This document shows positions 1 to 6,294 of a stretch of DNA of 6,314 nucleotides, piece after piece. The stretch is from DASXMX01 sp036794395 (GTDB taxonomy: Bacteria > Planctomycetota > Phycisphaerae > Tepidisphaerales > Tepidisphaeraceae). Position 1 is the first letter of the stretch; each line of letters begins with the position of its first letter. The position numbers and the translations under genes were made by a program. Location of the stretch: the NCBI GenBank assembly GCA_036794395.1, contig DAIRGS010000387.1:1-6314 (forward strand), given 5' to 3'. Below the pieces are notes generated by a model, which worked only from the letters and a program-made list of their open reading frames with translations, ran no database searches and was not told the DNA's origin.

Positions 1-35
1 GGCTCGATTTTTGGTAACGAGCGTTGAACGGTATT

Positions 36-55
36 GGGTTGGAAACCCGTGCCAC
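36..55. repeat. short hairpin repeat, copy 1
   Basis: The sequence GGGTT-GGA-AACCC (36-48) folds into a 5-bp stem with a three-base loop and is followed by GTGCCAC. It matches the copy at 2512-2535 in stem, loop and tail, and differs at a stem position by a paired change (T-A here, C-G there). It lies 3' of mqnD, 58 bases past the stop codon. It resembles dispersed intergenic palindromes of planctomycetes, from memory only. Confidence 0.6.
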
Positions 56-112
56 ATAAATGCAATGGCGCTGAATGCGCGGTCGTTTAGGATGAAAGAT
101 TCTCCGGGGAGG

Positions 113-979
113 CTATTTCGCCGTGACGTATTCAATCTCCCCGGCGTCGGGGACCAATCCGGCTTTTGCGCCCTCGTTCAAAATGCGGTAGATCGCCTCG
201 CGGCCTCTGGGCCCGTAGTCGAGGGTCCAGTGGTTGACGTACATGCCGACAAATTCGTCGGCCAGATCACGGTTGAGATCGCGGCCGAATTGCAGGGCGT
301 ACTCGACGGCTTCCTTGCGGTGATCGAGGCTGTATTGGATGGATTGCTTGAGGATGTCGGTGACTTCCTGGCAGACTTTGGGGCCGAGGTTTTTGCGAAT
401 GCAGTTGCCGCCCAGCGGGAGGGGGAGGCTGGTTTTTTCGTGCCACCAGGCGCCCAGATCGATGAGCTTATGGAGGCCCGCCTGCTGGTAGGTGAGCTGG
501 CCTTCGTGGATGAGCAGGCCGGCATCAACGCGGCCTTCGCTGACGGCTGCGGGGATCTGGTCGAACATCACGACTTCAAAATCGAAATGAACACCGGCTT
601 TGCCCAGGCAGAGCTGCAGGGCGAGGAAGGCGGTGGTGAGCTCGCCGGGGATGGCGATGCGCTTACCTCGAAGGCCAGTGACAGGGTCTGTGCCGAAACG
701 GGCGGTGTCGGACTGACGGCAGACGACCATCGGGCCGTACTGATCGCCCATGCTGCTGCCGCAACTGGTGAGGGCGTAATCTTTGGAAACGTATGGATAT
801 GCATGGATCGAGATTGCGGTGATCTCGAGCTCAGCGTTGCGGGCGCGCTGATTGAGCGTTTGGATGTCCTGCAGCACGTGCTCAAAGCGGTATGGGTCGG
901 TCTGGATTTTGTCCTTGGCCAGCGCGTAGAACATGAAGGCGTCGTCGGGGTCGGGGGAATGTCCAAGTCGAAGAAGCAT
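113..979 (-). CDS. mqnD: 1,4-dihydroxy-6-naphthoate synthase (MqnD family)
   Basis: The product is a 288-residue cytoplasmic enzyme of the futalosine route to menaquinone. The family converts cyclic dehypoxanthine futalosine into 1,4-dihydroxy-6-naphthoate and has a periplasmic-binding-protein-like fold. Visible family features are the N-terminal LGHSPDPDDAFMFYAL (the 'SPxPxD' loop), a GSSMGDQYGPMVV segment, the hinge-region IAIPGELTTAFLALQL, and VDAGLLIHEGQLTY. The histidine of IHEG (residue 158) matches the position of the proposed catalytic histidine in characterised MqnD. I chose the ATG at 979 because the conserved region begins at once there; an in-frame TTG at 1015 would add 12 residues (MPLPLFSAHIRV) that look unlike the family. 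No clear Shine-Dalgarno precedes it. It lies 168 bases downstream of the hydrolase on the same strand, too far to assume translational coupling. No other mqn gene is in view. A generic MqnA/MqnD-like binding protein is the main alternative. Confidence 0.85.
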   Translation of the reverse strand: MLLRLGHSPDPDDAFMFYALAKDKIQTDPYRFEHVLQDIQTLNQRARNAELEITAISIHAYPYVSKDYALTSCGSSMGDQYGPMVVCRQSDTARFGTDPVTGLRGKRIAIPGELTTAFLALQLCLGKAGVHFDFEVVMFDQIPAAVSEGRVDAGLLIHEGQLTYQQAGLHKLIDLGAWWHEKTSLPLPLGGNCIRKNLGPKVCQEVTDILKQSIQYSLDHRKEAVEYALQFGRDLNRDLADEFVGMYVNHWTLDYGPRGREAIYRILNEGAKAGLVPDAGEIEYVTAK

Positions 980-1099
980 GACGCGGATATGAGCGGAAAA
1001 TAGGGGCAGTGGCAAGATGCGGGGTGGACTACAATCAGATGCGCAGTGGATTTGAAAGACGTTGAAAACTTCTTGCTGAGGTTTCTGGTAAACATCATC

Positions 1100-1127
1100 G
1101 AGTTTTCATCGGGGAGTTTTCATCGGG
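1100..1127. repeat. exact 14-base tandem duplication
   Basis: GAGTTTTCATCGGG occurs at 1100-1113 and again, without a gap, at 1114-1127. It is in the spacer between the hydrolase stop codon and mqnD, directly 3' of the hairpin at 1130-1149 when read on the minus strand. On that strand each unit reads CCCGATGAAAACTC. The two perfect copies suggest a recent slippage event; a paired binding site is also conceivable. Confidence 0.85.
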
Positions 1128-1129
1128 CC

Positions 1130-1149
1130 AGGCGCGAGCGTTCGCGCCT
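1130..1149 (-). terminator. GC-rich hairpin overlapping the hydrolase stop codon
   Basis: An 8-bp perfect stem (1130-1137 with 1142-1149) closes a four-base loop. Its 5' arm on the minus strand includes two bases of the TAG stop at 1148-1150. There is no T run after it, so it is not a classical intrinsic terminator; it could stabilise the mRNA 3' end or attenuate read-through into mqnD. Confidence 0.45.
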
Positions 1150-2227
1150 ACGGCGCGGGGGCCATTTCCTTGAAGAGTTTGAGGGCGTCGAGCCAGATGG
1201 ATTGGGCGATGGTGATGGTCTTGTTTTGTTTGAGGGCTTCGAGCTCGGGGATGGTTTGGCCATCGTAGTGGCCGATGTAGCCGGAGGAGATCGTGCGGGA
1301 ATCGAGGATGAACTTGCGGAGTTCTTCGGTTGAGCAGGAGAGGGGGAAAGTTTCTTCAACGACCACTGGTTTGCCCACCGCAAAGCGTTTGAGGTTGTCG
1401 ACAGCTTCGGGGACTTTGTCGCGTTCGGGGTAGATGTGGACGCTGATGAGGTCTAGATCGGGGGCGAGGGTTTGGGGTACGAAGCCGGAGAGGAAGCCCC
1501 ATTTCTCGACCCAGGGGAGCATGCCGACGGTAACAAGATGGTTGGGGTCGGCCTCGCGGATGGAGCGGGCGAGTTGGTTGATCCATTGTTTGGGGACTTG
1601 TTCGCGCTGGCGTGTGCCGCGATCTAGGGTGATGAACTGGATGAAGTCGTAGCCGCCGAAGGGTTTGCCGGAATACCACTGGCCGGGCTGGCGATGTTCG
1701 CCGGGCGAGAAGGGTTCGTTCATCAGGTCATAGCAGTAGACGGCATCGCTGGAAGCGCCGGCCTGGGCGACTGCTTTCCAGAAGCGGGACTGGACGGCCC
1801 AGCGATCGGATTCGGACAGCGCATCGTACCAGCCGGGGACATCGGCGGTGCGGTAGCAGGCAAGGCCGGTGAGATCGAGATAGAGGCCGGTGGTTTCAGC
1901 GAGCTTGATGAGGCGTTTTAGTTGATCGATGGACCTGGCATTGATGCGGTCGGGGGCGTCCATGAATTTGTTGAGTTGCAGGTGGACGCGGACGACGTTG
2001 GCCCCCATCGATTTCATATCGCGGAAATCGCGTTCGAGGGTGGGCCATTCGGTGAGCCAGAAATCTTCGATGAGCCGGCCATGGTTGCCATAGTTGAATC
2101 CCCATGCAATGAAGGGTTTATTCGAGGGTGAGAGGATGAGTTTGTCGCCGGATGCGGTGATGCGCTCGGCGGAAGCGGGGAGGGCGGTGAGCAGGACTAT
2201 CGCGAAAATATGGCGGAGCTTTGGCAT
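1148..2227 (-). CDS. secreted GH5-like glycoside hydrolase (clan A TIM barrel)
   Basis: The product is a 359-residue exported enzyme predicted to cleave beta-linked polysaccharide with retention of configuration; the substrate cannot be told from sequence. Residues 1-20 (MPKLRHIFAIVLLTALPASA) form a signal peptide with a likely cut after ASA; there is no lipobox cysteine. Clan-A landmarks follow in order: AWGFNYGNHG after strand 1 (41-50), NVVRVHLQ with an arginine at 80, the acid/base glutamate in DLMNEP (E171), SVHIYP with His264 and Tyr266, and the nucleophile in VVVEETFP (E291 most likely, E292 adjacent). Length and motif spacing suit a single complete catalytic domain with no attached binding module. 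The ATG at 2227 is chosen because it starts the signal peptide exactly; an in-frame TTG at 2263 would put 12 polar residues before it. It is divergent from the large surface protein gene and could share its spacer for control. GH5 is favoured, but a related clan-A family is possible. Confidence 0.82.
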   Translation of the reverse strand: MPKLRHIFAIVLLTALPASAERITASGDKLILSPSNKPFIAWGFNYGNHGRLIEDFWLTEWPTLERDFRDMKSMGANVVRVHLQLNKFMDAPDRINARSIDQLKRLIKLAETTGLYLDLTGLACYRTADVPGWYDALSESDRWAVQSRFWKAVAQAGASSDAVYCYDLMNEPFSPGEHRQPGQWYSGKPFGGYDFIQFITLDRGTRQREQVPKQWINQLARSIREADPNHLVTVGMLPWVEKWGFLSGFVPQTLAPDLDLISVHIYPERDKVPEAVDNLKRFAVGKPVVVEETFPLSCSTEELRKFILDSRTISSGYIGHYDGQTIPELEALKQNKTITIAQSIWLDALKLFKEMAPAP

Positions 2228-2338
2228 TCTTGCTGAGATTAGTTCAGAGCGGACGTCGTGCAAAGTGTTGTTCGGGTTGCAGCACGCGCACGGGTCCGTG
2301 ACACTTTAGGCGGCCGTCGTCTCCCTCCACCGGTACGC

Positions 2339-2360
2339 GGGGGGAGGGTTGGGGAGGGGG
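2339..2360 (+). other. G-quadruplex-capable tract, plus strand
   Basis: Four G runs (6, 3, 4 and 5 bases) are separated by A, TT and A, so the loops are 1, 2 and 1 bases. This fits the usual G3+ N1-7 quadruplex pattern with very short loops. It is the inner end of the left arm of the inverted repeat, so it can instead pair with 2405-2425. Confidence 0.6.
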
Positions 2361-2404
2361 TTGTTCTCTAATTGCTCAACCCACTCTCGCATGGACGGCC
2401 CAAA

Positions 2405-2425
2405 CCCCCCTCCCTACCCTCCCCC
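2405..2425 (-). other. G-quadruplex-capable tract, minus strand
   Basis: The minus strand reads G5-A-G3-TA-G3-A-G6, again four G runs with loops of 1, 2 and 1 bases. It is the mirror partner of the plus-strand tract at 2339-2360, so each strand carries one G-rich and one C-rich tract 44 bases apart. Confidence 0.6.
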
Positions 2426-2510
2426 GGCGTACCGGTGGAGGGAAAAAAAGGGCAGCCGGCGAAACTGTCACGCACCCCACGCGCACGCATTCTTGCCTTG
2501 AGAACTGCTT

Positions 2511-2535
2511 GCACGGGCTGGAAGCCCGTGTCACG
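2511..2535. repeat. short hairpin repeat, copy 2
   Basis: CACGGGCT-GGA-AGCCCGTG (2512-2530) gives an 8-bp perfect stem with a GGA loop, extended by a G-T pair at 2511/2531 and followed by the tail TCAC. It shares GGGYTGGARRCCCGTGYCAC with the copy at 36-55. It sits 22 bases to the right of the long inverted repeat in the divergent spacer. Confidence 0.65.
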
Positions 2536-2616
2536 GGGAGGCATGAAGGTGAATGTGTAACTTCCATGGAGTGCAAAGGTTGCATGGCTTTGCGAAGGCC
2601 GCTATTGCGGATGCGT

Positions 2617-2638
2617 CGATAGAAAACGGTTTTTATCG
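2617..2638. repeat. AT-rich hairpin in the divergent spacer
   Basis: CGATAGAAA and TTTTTATCG form a 9-pair stem with one G-T pair around a four-base loop (ACGG). It lies about 150 bases before the surface protein start. It could be an operator-like dyad or a weak terminator; the sequence alone does not decide. Confidence 0.4.
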
Positions 2639-2775
2639 GAATAAACGGAGGATGAGGCGGAACCGTTAGAATTGGCCCCTTATTGGAGCATTGAAAAGGC
2701 TAATGTGGGATGAAATGGGGTAGGCAGAAAATTGTTGACGGCCCTATGATCGGATTCGTTGGGCGGATAACCCCT

Positions 2776-2780
2776 GGAGG
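2776..2780 (+). promoter_or_regulatory. ribosome binding site of the large surface protein gene
   Basis: GGAGG lies eight bases before the GTG at 2789. This strong Shine-Dalgarno match decides the GTG start, since no ATG in that frame lies between it and the LEPR-type motif. The two minus-strand genes have no comparable site. Confidence 0.8.
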
Positions 2781-2788
2781 ACTTCGTA

Positions 2789-5700
2789 GTGAATTTTGTT
2801 CGACATCGTACGGATCGATCGCGTGGCCGGTTTGGAAGAGGCGGAGTTTCGTCAGCCGCGGGCAGCGCGGCGCGAGCATGGGTGGAGTCGCTGGAGCAGC
2901 GGCAGCTTTTGTCAGTATCGGCCGGGTCTTCGATCCTGGTGTTCAGCGGAGTCTCGGGGAGCGGAGCGATGGGCAATCAGACGGTCACGGTTACCAATAC
3001 CGGATCGACTGCGATCACGCTCGGCCAGTCGGGCGTAAGCATTGTCGATGACTCGGCGGTGAGCGGGGATGATTCTGCGCATTTTGCAGTGGCAAATTTG
3101 GGAAGCACGCCGGCCAGTCTTGCGGCTGGGGCATCGGCGAGCTTCAACGTGAATTTCACGCCGACCAGCGCGGGGCTGCATTCGGCATTCTTGAAAGTGA
3201 CGACCAACGATGCATCCAATCCAACGGTGAGCATCGCGCTGCGCGGGCTGGGCACGACGGGCACCGGCGGCGGCAATGAGCCTTCGCTGGCGGCAATTTT
3301 GCGCGCGTATGAAATTCCGACGATTGTGGGAGATGGCGCGAACGATGCCAATGCGTTCAGCAGCACGTATTACCCCGCGACGCCGGACGCATCGAGCCAG
3401 GAAGTGGTGATGCCGCGGCTGGTGAAAGCGGGGAATGGGCCGGTGAGCATTAGTTTGCTGGGGGCGTTTGCGGTGTCGAACCAGCCGGCGCTGCGGTTTG
3501 GGTACTATACGCCGGGCGACGCCAATACGCGGACAGAGCTTTTTGGGATCAACCAGGCGGATGCTCAGACAGTGCATCCAACGGCGCAGGGGGCGACCGC
3601 GTTCGATCCGGGAACGGCGAACTTCGGGCTTTACACGAACTTTCCAACCTTTACGGATAACGGGCACCAGCGCTTAAGCTACAGCGAAGATGCACTGAAT
3701 ACGTGGGATACCAATGTTCCGCGAAAGATCCGCTTTTTCCCGCTGAAGAATTCCGATGGGACTGTGGTTCCCAATGCGTTTGTATTCGCGGCGGAGGATA
3801 ACAATCTGCCGTTTGGGCCAATTCAACCTTATGATTCGAATGACATCGTGGGGATTATCCGCAACGTCGCGGCGGCCACAGATGCGACGGCCGCGCCGGT
3901 GCTGGGCTTGAGCAGCCCGCAATCGGTGCCCGGCACATCAAAGCTGATTTTCAACCGGATTCAGAATACGAATTCGAATAATCCGGCCGGGTTTGTGGAC
4001 ATCGTTCACGATACCAACACGCTGACGATCACAAACACCGGCGATCGGGCGCTGTCGATCACGGGATTGAACTTCTTCGATGTGGTCAACGGGACAGCGA
4101 CGGCCAGCAGCGGAGTTTGGCAAGTCGTCAGCCCGCCTTCGTTGCCGGCCACGGTGGCGGTGGGCGGAACGCTTAACCTGACGATCAAATTCATCGCAAC
4201 GACCAACCCAAGCCATACCGACAATCAGACAAACGACACGGCCACAACGAACGGATTGACACCCGCGCAAGCCGGGGGCGTCTGGAACGGGCAGTTGCAG
4301 ATTACCAGTAACGATCCCGTGAACCCCACGCGGACTGTGGGTTTGGCCGGGTATTGGCAGAACACCAGTGAGAATGAAAACGAGCCCGGCTTGCAGCCGA
4401 TCGTGAATAATCTGCTTGGGTTTGGAACGACGATCAGCAGCACCGTTTTACCGCAATACCCGAACAACGGGACAGCACCGGTTTATTACGGGGAGGAAGT
4501 GAACTCGGCTTACTGGAACCTGGCGGATTCGTCGCTGCCGGTGAGCGTGATGCAGTTGGCGTCTTTTCACAGCCAATATGATTTCACCGTGATGCCGCCC
4601 AACCCAACCTCGGCGGGGATTTACTGGTTTGCGCAGGGGAGCAGCGGGACATTAACTCAGCTATTCCGGACGGTGAATGGCGAGGGGCAATCGGTGCTTC
4701 CGTACGCGAGTGGGAGCTCGACGTCTGTGCCGGCGTCCGCCACGTTCACGCCCAGCGGGACGTTTGGGTGGAATGTGGATGGGGAATCCAGCCAGGACAC
4801 CCTCAACTCGACCGATCGCGGCACATTCAGCCGATCGGGGCATGCGATGCGGTTTTTCCCGGTGCGGGATGGATCTGGAAATCTGGTTCCCAATACGTTT
4901 TTGATTGTGATGGACTACGAGAATACGGAGTTCGACAACAGCGATTTCCAGGACAACGTTTACCTGGCGACCAATATGCGGCCGGCCAACCAGGCGCCGG
5001 CGCCAACGGATGTGCAGGCGGTCAACGCGGCGGGCGGCGCGGTTTCGATTCAGTGGGCGGCGGTAAATGACGGGAGCCTGGGCGGCTACGACGTGTATCG
5101 GGCCACCTCCTCCGGCGGGCCTTACACGAAGTTGGACGCGAGCCCGTTCAGCCAGACAACGTTTACAGATTCCAACCCGGGAACGGGCACGGTCTATTAC
5201 AAAGTCACCGCGGTGGACGGCTCCGGTGAATCATTGGGCACCAATGCATCGGTGGCGATCAGCGCGGTGATCCCGACAGATATTCTCACGAGTGCGGATA
5301 TCAATTCGACGCCCGCCGGCAGCACAAGCATCGTCACCAGCGGGCAGGACTATGACGTTGTGGCGGGCGGGGCCGACATCGGGGGCAGCACGGCCGATGG
5401 GTTTCGATTCCTTTACGAGCAGGTGCAGGGGGATTTTGATACCAAGGTGCAGGTAAGTTCTCTAACGCAGGTGATCCCCAACACGTTTGCGGGATTGATG
5501 GCGCGGGAAACGCTGACCGCCGGGAGCGCGATGGCGTTCTCGGGGGCGAGTGCCAGCAACGGCTATCGCTTCAACTATCGCGCGACGACCGATGCGGCCG
5601 GGACGTTTAACCCCGCCGGAACGGTTGCGTATCCGAATGTCTGGGTACGGCTCGTGCGCGAGGGGAATGTGTTCACGGGCTATTACGGGACAGACGGAAC

Positions 5701-6211
5701 AAACTGGACGCAGAGCGGCCAAGTCACGATCGCACTGCCGACGACAATTTATGTCGGGCTGGCGGTGGCGAGCCATAGCACGACGCAGACAACGACGGCA
5801 CAACTGCGTGGTTTTGCATTGAGCGGGGTCACTGTGACGCCCCCCCCGCCGGTATTGACGCCGGCCGAGCAGGTATCGGCGGATCGTGACGCGCTAAAAA
5901 CGGCGCAAACGGGCCGGGTAACGCAGATCAAGGCCGCGCAGCTTACGTTGACCAATGGTCAGAAGGCTTATGTCGCGGCGAAGAAAGCCCTGGCCCAGGC
6001 GAAGGCGGCGGCGCGCAAGGCGCATCAGTCGGTCGATTCAATCGATCCGGCATTCGTGGCGGCGGTGAATGCGGCGCTGGCGACAGTGCAGCAGGATCGG
6101 ACGACGCTGGCGACGGTTAAGAAGACGACGGCCGCGGCGATCAAAGCCGCACAAAAGACGCTCGCGGCGGATTTGGTGATCTATCACAAGTCACTGCATA
6201 AGAAGCAGTGA
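2789..6211 (+). CDS. large modular surface protein with LEPR-xLL-type N-terminus
   Basis: The product has 1140 residues, no recognisable catalytic site, and a probable structural, adhesive or carbohydrate-binding role at the cell surface. The start is GTG, fixed by GGAGG eight bases upstream. Residues 1-30 are arginine-rich without a hydrophobic core; 32-42 read VESLEQRQLLS, a planctomycete LEPR-xLL-type motif. Residues 47-155 form an ASH/choice-of-anchor D domain (VTVTNTG ... LKVTTNDASNPTVSIALRGLG). Residues 162-362 form an unnamed domain ending in IRFFPLKNSDGTVVPNAF. A second ASH domain (about 369-522, TLTITNTG ... LQITSNDPVNPTRTVGLAG) and a second copy of the unnamed domain (530-732, MRFFPVRDGSGNLVPNTF) follow. 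Residues 735-827 look like fibronectin type III (IQWAAVNDGSLGGYDVYR) and 829-1014 like a DUF1349/LamG-like sandwich (GLMARETLTAGSA, WVRLVREGNVFTGYY). After a PPPP linker, 1027-1140 is an Ala/Lys-rich helical tail. No LPxTG or PEP-CTERM signal is present. Domain names are from pattern recognition. Confidence 0.88.
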   Translation: MNFVRHRTDRSRGRFGRGGVSSAAGSAARAWVESLEQRQLLSVSAGSSILVFSGVSGSGAMGNQTVTVTNTGSTAITLGQSGVSIVDDSAVSGDDSAHFAVANLGSTPASLAAGASASFNVNFTPTSAGLHSAFLKVTTNDASNPTVSIALRGLGTTGTGGGNEPSLAAILRAYEIPTIVGDGANDANAFSSTYYPATPDASSQEVVMPRLVKAGNGPVSISLLGAFAVSNQPALRFGYYTPGDANTRTELFGINQADAQTVHPTAQGATAFDPGTANFGLYTNFPTFTDNGHQRLSYSEDALNTWDTNVPRKIRFFPLKNSDGTVVPNAFVFAAEDNNLPFGPIQPYDSNDIVGIIRNVAAATDATAAPVLGLSSPQSVPGTSKLIFNRIQNTNSNNPAGFVDIVHDTNTLTITNTGDRALSITGLNFFDVVNGTATASSGVWQVVSPPSLPATVAVGGTLNLTIKFIATTNPSHTDNQTNDTATTNGLTPAQAGGVWNGQLQITSNDPVNPTRTVGLAGYWQNTSENENEPGLQPIVNNLLGFGTTISSTVLPQYPNNGTAPVYYGEEVNSAYWNLADSSLPVSVMQLASFHSQYDFTVMPPNPTSAGIYWFAQGSSGTLTQLFRTVNGEGQSVLPYASGSSTSVPASATFTPSGTFGWNVDGESSQDTLNSTDRGTFSRSGHAMRFFPVRDGSGNLVPNTFLIVMDYENTEFDNSDFQDNVYLATNMRPANQAPAPTDVQAVNAAGGAVSIQWAAVNDGSLGGYDVYRATSSGGPYTKLDASPFSQTTFTDSNPGTGTVYYKVTAVDGSGESLGTNASVAISAVIPTDILTSADINSTPAGSTSIVTSGQDYDVVAGGADIGGSTADGFRFLYEQVQGDFDTKVQVSSLTQVIPNTFAGLMARETLTAGSAMAFSGASASNGYRFNYRATTDAAGTFNPAGTVAYPNVWVRLVREGNVFTGYYGTDGTNWTQSGQVTIALPTTIYVGLAVASHSTTQTTTAQLRGFALSGVTVTPPPPVLTPAEQVSADRDALKTAQTGRVTQIKAAQLTLTNGQKAYVAAKKALAQAKAAARKAHQSVDSIDPAFVAAVNAALATVQQDRTTLATVKKTTAAAIKAAQKTLAADLVIYHKSLHKKQ
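2927..4984 (+). repeat. ancient tandem duplication inside the large protein (ASH + unnamed domain, two copies)
   Basis: Codons for residues 47-362 and 369-732 encode two copies of the same two-domain unit. Matched landmarks, in the same order, are TVTVTNTGSTAIT / TLTITNTGDRALS, TTNDASNPTVSIALRGLG / TSNDPVNPTRTVGLAGYW, NEPSLAAIL / NEPGLQPIV, GPVSISLLGAFA / LPVSVMQLASFH, and IRFFPLKNSDGTVVPNAF / MRFFPVRDGSGNLVPNTF. Identity is low outside these blocks and there is no obvious DNA-level repeat, so the duplication is old. The second copy carries an extra Asn/Thr-rich loop near residues 470-495 in its ASH domain. Confidence 0.75.
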
Positions 6212-6254
6212 AATGGGGTGGAACCGCGATTGATCCCAGGGCAATCGCATATGC

Positions 6255-6294
6255 GCTCAGCGGGAGTGCGAGGCTCCTGCCGAGCTGCGTTTTT
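6255..6294 (+). terminator. probable terminator of the large surface protein gene
   Basis: A 12-position stem (6255-6266 with 6274-6285) has ten Watson-Crick pairs, one G-T pair and one A-C mismatch, with a seven-base loop. TGCG and then five T follow at 6290-6294. It lies 43 bases after the TGA at 6209-6211, a suitable place for an intrinsic terminator, although the T run is short and four bases removed from the stem. From memory, the core CGGGAGTGCGAGGCTCCTGC also resembles dispersed planctomycete repeats. Confidence 0.5.

Larger units (their letters stand above)
2282..2488. repeat. nested long inverted repeat, about 207 bp (MITE/REP-like)
   Basis: Two sets of arms are nested. The inner arms, 2322-2360 and 2405-2443 (39 bases each), are complementary except for two mismatches and one single-base indel; their outermost 17 pairs, starting TCCCTCCACCGGTACGC, are perfect. 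The outer arms, about 2282-2315 and 2453-2488, match at about three quarters of positions around the shared core CGTGACA-TTT. The central 44 bases (2361-2404) are unpaired. No transposase or target-site duplication was seen, so it may be a non-autonomous element or a dispersed structured repeat. Confidence 0.75.
2228..2788. other. divergent intergenic spacer, 561 bases, no gene seen
   Basis: This spacer separates the minus-strand hydrolase from the plus-strand surface protein and must hold the start signals of both unless they are transcribed from further away. It contains the long inverted repeat (2282-2488), the short hairpin repeat (2511-2535), an AT-rich hairpin (2617-2638) and the Shine-Dalgarno at 2776. 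Short open frames inside it lack recognisable products and follow the palindromic arms. I could not identify a convincing sigma-70 promoter. Confidence 0.7.

Noticed and set aside
2..22. Small dyad GCTCG ... CGAGC at the left window edge
   Set aside because: Only five pairs around an 11-base loop, which is within chance for this base composition; there is no flanking context to judge it.
11..1003. 330-codon open frame on the plus strand opposite mqnD
   Set aside because: It is almost fully antisense to a protein with clear MqnD motifs, and its translation shows no recognisable domain. Long shadow frames are expected in GC-rich DNA.
980..1015. TTG start at 1015 extending MqnD by 12 residues
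   Set aside because: The extension has no family similarity; the ATG at 979 places the conserved LGHSPDPDD segment right at the N-terminus, as usual.
2228..2263. TTG start at 2263 extending the hydrolase by 12 residues
   Set aside because: It would put polar residues ahead of a well-formed signal peptide that begins exactly at the ATG at 2227.
2282..2535. CRISPR array or complete insertion sequence in the repeat-rich spacer
   Set aside because: There are no regularly spaced direct repeats with unique spacers, and no transposase frame; the arms are inverted, not direct.
2372..2585. Short open frames on both strands across the palindrome
   Set aside because: They are created by the C-rich and G-rich arms of the inverted repeat, have no ribosome site and show no recognisable protein features.
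2735..2770. Promoter formed by TTGACG (2735-2740) with GGATAA (2765-2770), or the TATGAT at 2745-2750
   Set aside because: The first pair has a 24-base spacer, and TATGAT has no good -35 hexamer at 16-18 bases. Neither is a supportable sigma-70 promoter.
2912..3667. 251-codon open frame on the minus strand opposite the surface protein gene
   Set aside because: The translation is Arg/Ile/His-rich with low-complexity character typical of an antisense shadow, and it overlaps a plus-strand gene with well-conserved domain motifs.
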